DNA of 64,000 bases from Isoetes taiwanensis. Taxonomy: Eukaryota > Streptophyta > Lycopodiopsida > Isoetales > Isoetaceae. The DNA lies in the NCBI GenBank assembly GCA_021234155.1, contig JAJEKV010000005.1, forward strand, positions 1 to 64,000, in the 5' to 3' direction. Below the pieces are notes generated by a model. That model was not told the DNA's origin. It searched no databases and saw only the letters and a list, made by a program, of their open reading frames with translations. Of this stretch, positions 44,340 through 54,649 are shown piece after piece; the stretch's first letter is position 1; each line of letters begins with the position of its first letter. Made by a program: the position numbers and the translations under genes.

Positions 44340-45433
44340 GAATAGAATAGAATAGAATAGAATGATTCTTATCATCCACGGAGACCAATCAACCTATGGG
44401 ACCCAATACAAAAGCACAACAGACTACTTACTGTTCGGGTTAACCCCCCCAAAGGGGTTTTTGGGGAAAAACTGTGGTAGTAATAAGGGTGCTGTTAAAC
44501 TATATATACATACCAAAACCAATGGAGGTGAGAGCACATGGGAGAGAACCATAAGGTACTTGATCAGGGACAATGCAGGAGACATTCAAGGGAAATTGTC
44601 TAGTATTGCAATTAACGAATCAGCAAAATCACACATCCTCATAGGCAGTGGATGGTTTAAAGATGTGGCAAACTGGACCAGAGAGATGGGATTAAACTTG
44701 AGCGACCCTAATAAAGGAAGAGCAAAGTGGAATGAGGAGGGCGATAGAGCCACAAGAGCGTGCATACAAAGACACACAGACCCAAGACAAACCGCTCATG
44801 CAAGTTTTCAACCCGTGACACCAAATAGGACACCGCATGTATCGGGGATAACATATTAGGGAAAACCGAAGAGACATTCGGCTAGGTTCAGATGGGAAGT
44901 CATGACCTAAGAATCAAAAAAAAAGAGAGTGGAGAGGAATAGACAAGGAGGACAGGATATGCGTAATCGGGACGATGGGGAGAGTAGAGGATGAGAATCA
45001 CATGACTAACGACGCCCGATTTACGGAGACATCGAGACAAATACGTAAGCATAAGATGGGGGGAACCGCCCCAGACTCGATGACAATAACATAATCGCCG
45101 AGATTTGGCGACGCCATCTAGAGAATGCTGACCAAACATAGAGAAGTACACAAAGGAAAGAGGGTTCGTAATATGATCCGCATAAAAAGCCGGTCATAAA
45201 ACCCCATACAAATTGCTCATTAAAAGCTGATTGATAACGACGATCACCGCATCGCCACGGCCGAAGTTAAAGCGGGATGCTGGTAATAAAAGAAAAAAGT
45301 CAGCCTTCAGATTAGGCTACATCATACAGCGTGATGTGCTAGTAGCGCCCTTTTAGGGAGCTCGCCCATGCTACACAAGTCTAGGGGCCTCGCGGCACAA
45401 GGGACATTAATGTATATTCTATTCTATTCTATA
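44340..45433. other. Unidentified segment between inverted (GAATA)n arrays
   Basis: AGAATAGAATAGAATAGAAT at about 44341-44363 and ATTCTATTCTATTCTAT at 45417-45432 are complementary and bracket about 1.05 kb. The bracketed DNA reads as richer in GC, especially 44880-45400, than the flanks. It begins close to a CCCCCCCAAAGGGG tract that can fold back on GTTTTTGGGG. Opposed microsatellite tails could mean two retroelement 3' ends facing away from or toward each other. I do not recognise the content. Confidence 0.5.
44362..44859 (+). CDS. Hypothetical 165-codon frame
   Basis: The frame starts at the edge of the left (GAATA)n array and fills the first half of the bracketed segment. The product is hydrophilic, with KGFLGKNCGSNKGAVKLY and WTREMGLNLSDPNKGRAKW stretches, and no domain I know. 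There is no similar frame elsewhere in the window. It may be part of an unidentified retroelement ORF or a chance frame. Confidence 0.3.
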   Translation: MILIIHGDQSTYGTQYKSTTDYLLFGLTPPKGFLGKNCGSNKGAVKLYIHTKTNGGESTWERTIRYLIRDNAGDIQGKLSSIAINESAKSHILIGSGWFKDVANWTREMGLNLSDPNKGRAKWNEEGDRATRACIQRHTDPRQTAHASFQPVTPNRTPHVSGITY

Positions 45434-45585
45434 TACAAGTTAAGTGAGTGTCTAAGGACACAGCTAATCCCTCATATCCATGACCTCCTGAAGGTATGAT
45501 CTGAGCATCCCTACTGAGGCCATGCTCAACATCACATGTAGAGGCTAGACAGACCTGACAAATTCAACATAGCATGGTCACTGTA
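45428..45585. repeat. Direct repeat, left copy (putative LINE 3' UTR)
   Basis: From TATACAAGTTAAGTGAG to AGCATGGTC this stretch is repeated at 46287-46443 with a handful of changes. The right copy abuts the antisense LINE at its 3' side, and the left copy abuts the inverted (ATTCT)n array. The simplest reading is that the repeat is the LINE 3' UTR and the array its tail, read on the minus strand. Confidence 0.8.
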
Positions 45586-45649
45586 CATCTTAGGCAATAA
45601 AAAGAGGTCTTGCAAAAACTTGCATAACTTTCATCGCACATGTTGTACA

Positions 45650-45755
45650 TCCTAGGCAATAAAAAGAGGAGCTTGAAATTAGATATATGTATGAAGAATG
45701 GGCCAAATAAAAAGAGGATCTTGAAATTAGATATATGTATGAAGAATGGGCCAAA
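45650..45755. repeat. Two-copy tandem repeat of about 50 bp
   Basis: AATAAAAAGAGG followed by CTTGAAATTAGATATATG and GAAGAATGGGCCAA is present twice in a row. The copies differ by very few bases. Confidence 0.9.
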
Positions 45756-46249
45756 GGTTGCTCGCATAGGTGTAAAATTATCACTTAAGACAACTGGATG
45801 AGGAGCACAAAAGGTAATAATCTCTAGCATATTATGAACAAGCATAAGCATTTGAAGATTTTGTCAATGTTGTGACAAGGCATTCATAAGCACTCCATTT
45901 TGTTGTTAGTTAATGCAAGCGCATCTTATCTATCTATCTATTCCAATTACAAAATGAAATACACAAGACACGCCTTACAAGCATGGTAATATTAACCAAA
46001 AAGAAAACACACAAGCTCATTCAGGTCCACTAGAGGGAGATTTAACTACTCCTCACATTTCTGATTAAATATTATTTTCTCTTTTGAAATCCATAAAACA
46101 CAAAGTTAATACGTTGCTCATTAGACAATTTCAATAACAAAAATAATTATAAAAGCAAATAATATCGATTTTTGTCAATATCAACATGCATTGTTGTCGA
46201 AGTTGCACAATGGACGTTAAGGGCAAGTAAAAAACATGCTAGGATATTA

Positions 46250-46280
46250 GCCCAGCAACGCCGGGCACACGTTTACTAGT
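46250..46280 (+). mobile_element. Helitron-like 3' terminus
   Basis: GCCCAGC-AAC-GCCGGGC (46250-46266, one mismatch in the stem) is followed nine bases later by CTAGT at 46276-46280. A GC-rich hairpin shortly before CTRRT is the hallmark of a Helitron 3' end. The body would lie to the left, possibly 45586-46280, between the two direct-repeat copies; a TC dinucleotide ends the left repeat. No Rep/helicase ORF is present. Confidence 0.65.
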
Positions 46281-46286
46281 ACAAGT

Positions 46287-46443
46287 TAAATATATATACA
46301 AGTTAAGTGAGTGTCCAAGGACACAGCTAATCCCCCATATCCATGACCTCCTGAAGGTATGATCTGAGCATCCGTACTGAGGCCATGCTCAACATCACAT
46401 GTAGCGGCTAGACAGACCTGACAAATTCAACATAGCATGGTCG
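46287..46443. repeat. Direct repeat, right copy (putative LINE 3' UTR)
   Basis: This copy lacks the (ATTCT)n array and is contiguous on its right with decayed LINE sequence (GTCGAATTTAATC onward). It is preceded by an extra ACAAGTTAAATATAT phrase next to the Helitron-like end. Confidence 0.8.
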
Positions 46444-47264
46444 AATTTAATCATATTCTAGATAGCTCTTGAGGGTATGCCATTCATCCTCAATGGCTCC
46501 CATTTGGCAGCATTGGCAAAGCCTGTCCTAGCATGGCTCCCTAATCCATCTGTTTTTCTCAATTCAGAGATGATGTGCACCTGCATGAATCGAGGCAATG
46601 AGTTTGTTCCTTTTCATAGGCAGATGGGTATGCATGTAGTGTTGCGGGGCCTGTTCTAAGGTGGGGTTTATGTGGTACTAGTAATGTGTTGTCTTGACCT
46701 ATTAAAGGTGCTAGATTCCCTCAAGCTATGGTGATCTGCCTCTATTTGCACATGCATGCACCCGTGCTTCTGTATATTCTATCTGGGGAGCCACTGAGCT
46801 GGCTTTTCTTTCTAGCAGGTCCTGAGGCGGTCCAGCCCCATTGCCACTATATGATGTGATGGTCAAGGGCCGCTCTCTGAAGGGGAAAGAAACCTGTCTC
46901 CTGCAACATGATTTTATATGGTACCATGGATGTCACCTCCAATGCCTGAGTAAGAAGGCTTTCTGCACCTGCTCCAAGTCATCCTAGATGGCGAGGGACA
47001 TCATGGGGTCCCAGACTTTGACCGCGTATAAAAAGACAAGCTGCACCAAGACCCTAAACAGATGCGACTAATGGGCCCAATCATAAATCTCTGCTCTGTG
47101 ACTATTATTTTGCATTGCATATAGTGCCTTCTAGCTTATCACCCCGGATGGAAGCATTCCAATGCATAGTAGAAGGGAACTCCACTCCCAAATATTAGGT
47201 GGATGCCCCTTCTACTTCTTATCCCCAGTAATCGAAAGGGTAGACCCTTGGCTAATGTGAAGAC

Positions 47265-48597
47265 AAAATGGCCTTTGTGGGCATCTCCATAAACAGAAAA
47301 CATGCTAACATGCTATGCTAATGTCTCTAAGAAAGAAGCTTATTCTCGGGATGAAAATCTCGCCCTTTCGGGTTTTCAAGGAAACCCTAAAGATAAACAA
47401 CCATCTAAGAGATCTTATCACAACTAAAAAGAAAAGGACCCTCATGCCTCCGAACCTTTTTGGGTTTACAAATAACTTGTAGAAGGAAATCCACATGCTG
47501 GTGTGAGCTGCAAACTATGAAGGAACATGTTTGAAAGCAGCACCTTCACCAACCAAACGCAAGCACAACCGGGCCAGCCTGCAAAAGAAAGGCACGAGTA
47601 AGACAAGACCCCGGGCCCACTAGCACCAAAAGCTATCAACTCTCAATAGCTGACCGGCTCCAATGCCAACATAATAACCATGCCAGACTCAGCATGGACA
47701 TAAGCCACCAAGGCTCTAAAACCATTAAATCACCAAGGCTTCAACCGTAAACCAGCCACCAAGGCTTTAAACCATAAACTAGCCACCAAGGCTCCATAAC
47801 CAATAATCCCATATTAATATAAGCCATCCTGGCTCCATAACCATAGATCAATATAGAGATAATCAAAGCAGTCATACTAGCAAGGTGAAACAGAAAAACC
47901 GGAGGACCGGCTTTTGTATTAGCGTAAAAGTGGAAAAGAGAGGGGAGGGTTGGGGGGTAAGCTCAAGAAAATTCCAGGACCGAGATGCGCACGTAAGCAA
48001 TCGATGTGAAAACCTAGTTGCCAAGCTACAAATAGGACGAGAGCTAGGCAGTTGCTAACTGCACGGGACACTTGTCCCCTAGCTCTAGAAGTCCATTTAC
48101 TATCTATTCGTTGAAAACGAAGGTAAATGTGACTTCTAGAGATCTCCATAAACAGAAAGCATGCTGACAAAGAGGCAGAGAGAAAGAGAACACCCTTTTG
48201 GGGTCTTTGATGTGGTACCAATGGAACATAGAGACAATAGAAGAAGAGTGCAAAGACTAGGCAATAGAACAATTCATATGTAGTAACATCTATAAAGGCA
48301 TGGGAAGATATGAAAAATAGTAGGAATGGAATGTAAACCCTATCAAATCAAGCAATGGATATCACGATGGTATTATCAAATTGCACATAGGCATTACTTA
48401 CTCCATAATATCAAGACATGGTTTAAACAAATTTACTAGAGAATTAACCATGCCTGATGACTAATGTGTCCATAATAAAATTATTGCTAGTAAATATAGG
48501 CAATATAGCAAAATGATGATATAGCTAGCGAAAATTAGAATAGACAAAATCAGACAGCATGTTTTCTGTTTATGGAGATGCCCACAAAGGCCATTTT
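47265..48597. mobile_element. 1.3-kb insertion with perfect 39-bp terminal inverted repeats
   Basis: ATGGCCTTTGTGGGCATCTC and onward to CATGCT (47268-47306) is exactly complementary to 48556-48594; adding A/T bases gives about 42 bp. The insertion interrupts the antisense LINE between RWK and FVF of the RT, and the LINE frame resumes cleanly on the other side. No transposase frame is inside. A third, slightly changed partial arm (GATCTCCATAAACAGAAAGC) lies at 48141-48165, in the left-arm orientation. No clear target duplication is seen, so the superfamily is open. Confidence 0.7.
47690..47850. repeat. Imperfect tandem repeat, CCACCAAGGCT units
   Basis: About five units of roughly 30 bases, each with CACCAAGGCT or CATCCTGGCT followed by AAAACCAT or similar, lie inside the 1.3-kb insertion. 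Confidence 0.75.
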
Positions 48598-49274
48598 TTC
48601 CACCTTGTCTCTATAGCTCTAGAAGATATGAGAACCACCTTAGTCTTGACCAGATTAATGTGCATGTCAGTCACCTGGCAAAATGTATCTAGAGCATCGA
48701 GATGGCCCTGCATATCTGCAGAGTGCAAGTTAGGAGGTCTACATCATCAATATATATTAGCTTGCCTGATAATCTGGTGGCGGAGGTGTGCTCCGCACCC
48801 CTATTTTCAGCAAACCAGCTCTTCAACTGATCAATATAAAGCCCAAAAGTGTAGGAGAGAGAGGGCATCCTTGGCGGACCCCAATACTGCTACCGAATGG
48901 TTGTTCTCTCAGTTGCAACTGGCCTGAGCATCTCTTACAACCTGTACACTATATTTTGTAGGTTTGCAGGGACTCCAGCTGTCGCAATCTTGCCCACAGC
49001 ATTTCCCAAAGCACAATGTCAAAAGCCTTGGCGAAGTTCACAAAGCAACAATACAGGTCTTGTTGACGGTTCCTACTGTCTTCAACCAGAATCCATAGGG
49101 TGAAGATGTGATCAATGGTTGAGTGCCGCACCTTGAATCTTGCCTGCATGAAGGTCGACACCTCTGCTGCCTCTGCCCAGACCCTCAACTGCTACTCAAG
49201 AATTTCTGCCAACAGTTTTGCAAATACCGAACTAACCATGATTGTTCGGTAATTAGCTGGGGAGTGTGAGTTAT

Positions 49275-49393
49275 ATGCGTTGTATATGGGGACAATTCTG
49301 CTAGTGGTCCACTGCAGGGGGGAACCCTCCTCTAATGCCTTGTATATGGGGACAACTCTGCTAGTGGTCCACTGCAGGGGGAACCCTTCTGTA
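49275..49393. repeat. 60-bp tandem duplication in the antisense LINE RT
   Basis: TTGTATATGGGGACAA.TCTG to GGTCCACTGCAGGGG occurs twice with a 60-bp period. On the minus strand it doubles the PLQWTTSR[VI]VPIY motif, which is single in the family. Confidence 0.9.
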
Positions 49394-50946
49394 ACGCCTT
49401 GTTGAATTCGTTGAATATGGCGGTTAGTACCGGTACTATGGATGATCCTATCCACTTGAGCAACTTTGCCTGCATACCATTCACAACTGGCACTTTTCCA
49501 TTGGCAAGATACTATAATCCCTGGACTACATCTGCCTTTGTAATTTCCCGCGCTGGGCCTTGCTGTGGGGTAATGCTGCTTGTGCACTCTGAGGATCGTA
49601 GAGCTACGGTAGATATTGCCGCCACTGCTCGGGAGTGATGTTCCCTGTAGGCTGTACTAACTTTCTGATCAACCTTTACTGGAAGGCCCTATACCAGTCT
49701 AAGATGTAAAACATTTCCTGTTGATGGGCCATGATGTACCTAACTTTCTTAGCCTTAAGGAAAATGTGATATTGTCTGGCCACATGTGTGCATAGAGTAG
49801 GGTCTATGACCTAGCGGAGCCAGCATTTGTGTTCTGATGAGGTTTTCTCCTGCCTCTTCTATCAGGTTGCGTACCGCCACATTGTGGTTCTGTGTCTTCC
49901 AGGAGCTAACTAATGGCCGGATCAATGCTGGCTGCTGCAACAAGTCCTGTTTGTGATAGATGGGGCATAGATTATGGCCTGCATTAAGGCGGTGGAAGCA
50001 TGGGAAGCTTGGTGGTGCAGTAGTAGGGGGCTCTTGCTGATGTCTTGCAGGCTTCTAGACGTGTGGAACAGCCATGGCCTGTGTTGTGGCCTTTTCTTTC
50101 TGAAGCCAGGAGCTCGACTCCTGCTGGAATTGTTGTTGCCTTGCCAACTCATGCGTGCACCGCTGCAGTTGTTTATGAGCCTTTGCATGGAGGCCCTTGC
50201 CTTGCTAGGCGTCGGCTACCCACAGCTCCTGCATCTCCCAGTCTCGAGTAGCGGAGCTGTGCTCGAGTTCGCCAAGCGAGAATCCAACGCAGGATTCATT
50301 ACTGATGAGGCCACTTCCTGTATCTCGACCCTAGCTCTGAAGGACTCTCAGTTGTGACTGACTCTCTTCAAAGGCGGTCTGGATGCTTTGCATCATAATG
50401 GCAGCCTCCTCAGCTTCTGATCGAAGGCGGGAGATGGTTGCCATTGTCTGCCTCTCGCAATGCACTAAGCAGACGTTGTCTTCCATTTACAGTATGCAAT
50501 CCATTGTTTCTCTATTGCCAACTACCTTCTCAACATCTGAGGTACCAAGGACTGCACCTCTTCTATCAACCCTGCAATTCGAGTATTGTTACTCTCAATT
50601 CTCACCTCCAGTTGTTTCAAGGCCTCTGTCAGCGCCTGGTTTGCCATCAGAAATAGCAATCAATGGCTTGTTGGGCTGACCTCATTGATTGGACCTTTGC
50701 CCGCACCTCCCTACTCATGGAAGAAGCTTCTCCCTTGTCTTTATCATCTCGTCTTGGCCTTATCGTAGTGGCTCAACCACGTAGTCCATCCAAGAGAGCT
50801 CATCATGCGAGGGGCCTCAGATTGTCAGTGTACCTGGGTATGAGACTGGCCTTGGTGGCTGGGCATCCGAATTGGGATCGGGGTAGGGGATCAATAAGTG
50901 GCCATGGCTGTTTGGGGTGCAAGAGATCGGGTCCATGCAAAGATTA

Positions 50947-51300
50947 GGGCAAAGCGGAGGTGTTGCTTAAATGACATTTTGGACGCTGAAAATCCAAAAA
51001 GGGATTAAAAATGTCATTTGCACAACAATTTTGGCTCTGGATGCGAACCCTAAGGAGAGAATAGGCAAGATGGAAGCATTGCTCAAAGGACATTTTGGAC
51101 GCTTAGAATCCAAATCAGGGACTCAAAAACATCGTTTGCAAACAATTTGAGCCTTGGAAGCAAAATCCTAGTGAGAGAATGGGAAAGAGAGAGGTGTTGG
51201 TCAAAGGATGTTTTGGACACTTAGAATACAAAATGGGGACTTGAAAACATCATTTTCACAATAATTTAGGCTCTGGAAGCAAAATCCTAGTAAGAGACTG
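50947..51300. repeat. Three-copy tandem repeat of about 118 bp
   Basis: Each copy has GGTGTTG or GCATTGC, then CAAAGGACATTTTGGACGCT or a variant, TTTGCA.AACAAT, TTGG and GAAGCAAAATCCTAGT. Copies start near 50950, 51068 and 51187. The array lies just beyond the upstream end of the antisense LINE. Confidence 0.85.
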
Positions 51301-51339
51301 TGGGTAAAACCCTAACTCTAAAGAGAGAGTAATGCAAGG

Positions 51340-51378
51340 CGCTAGAGAGAGGATGGGAAGGCACTAGAGAAAGAGAAT

Positions 51379-51411
<33 letters not shown>

Positions 51412-51515
51412 TATTTTTAGAGAGAAGGATGGGAAGGCACTAGAGAAAGAGAATGATGGGAAGGCACTAGAGAGAGAGAAGGATGGGGAGGCGCATTAGA
51501 GAGAGAAGGGTGAAG
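51340..51515. repeat. (GATA)n within GGCACTAGAGA minisatellite
   Basis: GATAGATA repeats run at about 51379-51409. On both sides units containing GATGGGAAGGCACTAGAGA are repeated four to five times. No coding sequence overlaps. Confidence 0.9.
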
Positions 51516-51519
51516 GAGA

Positions 51520-52455
51520 CGGATCTTCTTGGTGTTGTTTTTTTGAATTGAAGATGATTGACTTTAGTCTTGCCAATCAAATCTTTCGTTCAGTTCCATG
51601 TTTGAGCCTCATCCTTTGGATTTTACAATTTTTTACTCTCATGGCTACGTTAATTGGTTTCAAGTGTCTTCATCTTGGTATTGTTTATTTTTCTTTGTAG
51701 ATCATAGATTTTGTCAGCACCCACATGTGCATGACTAGTTTTCGACGATCATCATATCAATAACATGGCCATACATTTTCCTTTCAAGGGCATCCCTAAT
51801 AAATAAAATTTCACATGGAGAACTTGCTGTGAGTGCATATGTTTTCTACCTCCAGTCATAGGCTACTGGAAGTTGAATCAATGTATATTTATTATGCCTC
51901 ATCTACATGGACGAGAACTAGAACTATTTCAGCTTGCAAACTAAAGAGACAAGCATCTCTTGTTCTTTCCCTCCCCAAACGTAGTGCATTAATGTTAGTT
52001 TTCTTTGCTCAAATACTTGCCATTTTGCTACGAGATAAAACAATAAAATAAAGATTGATAGGATTCATAAAGCATTACCTGAAGAATTCCGGTAACGGAA
52101 AACTATGGTAGTTCTCAGAAAAAAATGGGATTTTAGGGTTCTCACATCACGAAGCTGGACTTAAGCTGCTAGCATGGTCTTCACATGAGAATAAATTACG
52201 TTCAGGCATCTTATAGGATATTTGAAAAGCCTTAGAAATATGTATGAGCGTAACTCGCAATAATGGCAGTCCTTATACTAAATTCCATGAAGACATTCTT
52301 TGAAAAAGAAAAAATGCATCACTAAGCAGTATCTTTTGTGTATAGCCAACTAGTATGGTTGTTTAGGAAACTACATTCTTTTCAGACATCTGTTCAAAGA
52401 GTCCAACAAGCACAATTGGCTTCCACTCATTCTCCAGACAATAATGAAGCAAAAA
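51520..52455. other. Intergenic, nothing recognised
   Basis: One 72-codon frame (51833-52051, +) without a known motif. No repeat seen. Confidence 0.5.
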
Positions 52456-52463
52456 GACCGTTC

Positions 52464-53145
52464 CAGTGGATAGGTTTCGTGACATTATGAAACTATTTTT
52501 TCGTGACGATAGTAAAAAAAAATACGTATTTTTGGGAAAAACGCATTTTTGTATTTAATACTCGCCGGAAAAAAAAAAGTTCGGCGTAAGTTTAAACCTT
52601 CCTTCGGCTTCGAACCGAACTTTCTTCACAGAAGTTTAAGTTTTAAGCTTCGCCACGCGAATCCCTCGCTTTCGCTGAAGTTTGCCTTTAACCGAAACCG
52701 CTATTTAAAACTCTTTTCAAGTAGTTTAAGTATAGGTTCGCCACGACAAACTTTTGTGTTCAAGGTAGCATTCTTTGCGTTTAAACTACGCTGGAAGGGC
52801 TGGTCGTAGTTTGCGGTAGTTTTCGCCACTGTGAAGTTTTATATATATATTACGAAGTTTAACTTTGACTGCTTCGCTTATGCGAAGATGTTTTCGCTTA
52901 GTTTAAACAGTTCATTTCGCTTTACGCTGGAACTATTTCCGGTTACAGAAGTAAAAAATCTTGTTTCGCCTTACGCGAAACGGACTTCTGCGGTTTAGTT
53001 TAAGTTGTTTTCGCTTACGCGAAAGTTTTCGACGCCGGAAATTTTTTTAGCCGTATTTTTGACGTATTAAACGTCAAATTTGTGCCGTATCAAACGAAAA
53101 ATACGTATTGCATATAAAACGTATACAGTATTGAACCTATCCCTG
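52464..53145. mobile_element. hAT-like miniature transposon (682 bp)
   Basis: The left end CAGTGGATAGGTT and the right end (complement) CAGGGATAGGTT are imperfect terminal inverted repeats starting with CAG, as in hAT elements. GACCGTTC (52456-52463) and GACTGTTC (53146-53153) form an 8-bp target duplication with one mismatch, the hAT length. There is no transposase frame; the interior is dense in GAAGTTTAA and TTCGC motifs. Subterminal TACGTATTTTT phrases are also inverted (52523 and 53099). Confidence 0.75.
52870..53030. repeat. Hairpin series inside the hAT-like element
   Basis: Three short hairpins of one type follow one another: CTTCGCTTATGCGAAG, TTTCGCCTTACGCGAAA and TTTCGCTTACGCGAAA. 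Each is a perfect or near-perfect inverted repeat with a two- to five-base loop. Confidence 0.85.
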
Positions 53146-53739
53146 GACTGTTCATAACATAGACAATGATTTGCCAAAATGATGGCTTTGAATGTTTCTA
53201 TGCGACAAACATATCTGGAAGCATTTACAGGAGAACCTGATGGATATATAGATCTAGATATGCATGCTGAAATACTTTAGCTTGCAAATGAGCTTATTCT
53301 AAGCCAGTCGGCACCGACAAACTAATAGGTGGTCTGCTATGAACTGTAATTTTCATGTAGTTGTGAACTATCTTTTCCATGTGGCAGATGATTATCTACA
53401 AGATGCATGGAATTTGAATGGAAATGCACTGTTGAATGCAAAGCAAGGGAGGATCACTTATCAGGAGGAGCTATGATTGAAGGTATTATAGTAAGCCAAG
53501 TTAGCGCCAACTCATTGAGTTGATTACTTGTGACCTATTTTAATATGTGTATTGATGCAAAGCATATACGAACAGTCACCCGAAAAATGCAGTCTACCAC
53601 CAATCAAGAATTTCTCAGGGCTGCAAACAACAACCTTAACAACTAATATACTAGATATTCAGGTTTTAATAAGTAGATCATGATGACTACTGAGGGCTCA
53701 AGAATTGAAGATCCGAATCTAGAACCTCCAATATGTGTA

Positions 53740-53775
53740 ACTAGAAAAAGTGCCCAGCGGCTATATGGCTGCTGT
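53740..53775 (-). mobile_element. Possible decayed Helitron-like 3' end
   Basis: ACTAG at 53740-53744 is followed by GTGCCCAGCGGC, resembling the better-preserved ends nearby, but the stem is poor. Low confidence. Confidence 0.25.
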
Positions 53776-53903
53776 TGTTCGGCAATGCTCGTCTATAAGG
53801 CAGTTGTTCGTCATTCCTAAGTTGTAAAATTTGGTTTAATCAACTGATTGACAAAGACACATGTATTAATTGACTATTTATGAGTTTCTCAAATATAATA
53901 GTT

Positions 53904-53932
53904 ACTAGTTATGGTGCCCGGCGTGGCCGGGC
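53904..53932 (-). mobile_element. Helitron-like 3' terminus (minus strand)
   Basis: ACTAG (complement of CTAGT) at 53904-53908 is followed by GCCCGGC-GTG-GCCGGGC (53916-53932), a perfect seven-base stem. The body would extend to the right. No Rep/helicase frame is seen. Confidence 0.6.
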
Positions 53933-54620
53933 TTTAGCAAATTTGGTTGTAGAATGGTTTTGCATTAGTAGGCTTTAGAATAGTGCCATAAGGACGTTGC
54001 CGTTTGTAGACTTTAAGCTCCACAACAACATAGGTATGCAAGGATTTGGCCGTTGATGGAATTCCAATCTCGAATCTCGCAAGGATCTACTCCTTTTCTA
54101 TACATAAAACCTCATTTGAGATATAAACTTGCTATAGCAGAATTAAGTAGGGGAAGGAAGGATAGGATTGCGTAAAATGAATGAACTACCTAAATTTAGC
54201 AACATTTTAACACCATTTAACTAAAGAAAATTAAAAGTGATGACATGATTAAAAGCTTATAATATGGTCATGGTAGTTTCTATATATGTAGATAAATTTG
54301 ATTTGTACGCCTTGGAAATGAGATTGTGTAGGATGTTGTCGATTTATAATAAGTATTTTGTGTATTATAAAGAATGGCTTAATCAATCAAGTAGTTTTGG
54401 GCCATTGACAATTCAATTAGAAGTTGAAGTTTGAACATAAGGCATGTTTTTATTGAAAGGGATGATGATGTACTTGATGTTGTTTGTGTAGAGTTTTCAT
54501 AGTATGGGAAGTTATTGGATTGTAGATTGGATTAGTTATATTGGTTAAGTTGCATTGTCCTTTTATGAGAGACCACATAACCCAATCGAATTTTATAGGT
54601 GGGCAATTGCATTATTCAAT

Positions 54621-54647
54621 ACTAGTAATAGTGCCCAGCGTTGCTGA
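54621..54647 (-). mobile_element. Helitron-like 3' terminus (minus strand), second copy
   Basis: ACTAG at 54621-54625 followed by GCCCAGCGTTGCTGAGA, the same hairpin with a weakened outer stem. It lies 717 bases from the terminus at 53904 in the same orientation. Confidence 0.5.
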
Positions 54648-54649
54648 GA

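Larger units (their letters stand above)
46444..50970 (-). pseudogene. Decayed LINE, antisense
   Basis: Read on the minus strand from right to left: a coiled-coil-like ORF1 candidate (LTEALKQLEVRIESNN near 50.6 kb), a linker, and an RT with VVPIYKALEEGSP, NYRTIMVSSVFAKLLAEIL (49.2 kb), FVNFAKAFDIV (motif A, 49.02 kb), YIDDVDLL (motif C, 48.75 kb), INLVKTKVVLI, then after the insertion at 47.27-48.59 kb FVFTLAKG, YLGVEF and MHWN, LYAVKVWDP and LEQVQKAFLLRHW (46.9 kb). The endonuclease between ORF1 and RT is not recognisable. Stops and shifts are many. The protein type matches the LINE at 39-42 kb (YLGIDFSKKYHW, LYGSPIWGPP). Confidence 0.8.

Noticed and set aside
45928-45945. TCTATCTATCTATCTA as a functional element
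   Set aside because: It is a short microsatellite inside the putative Helitron body.
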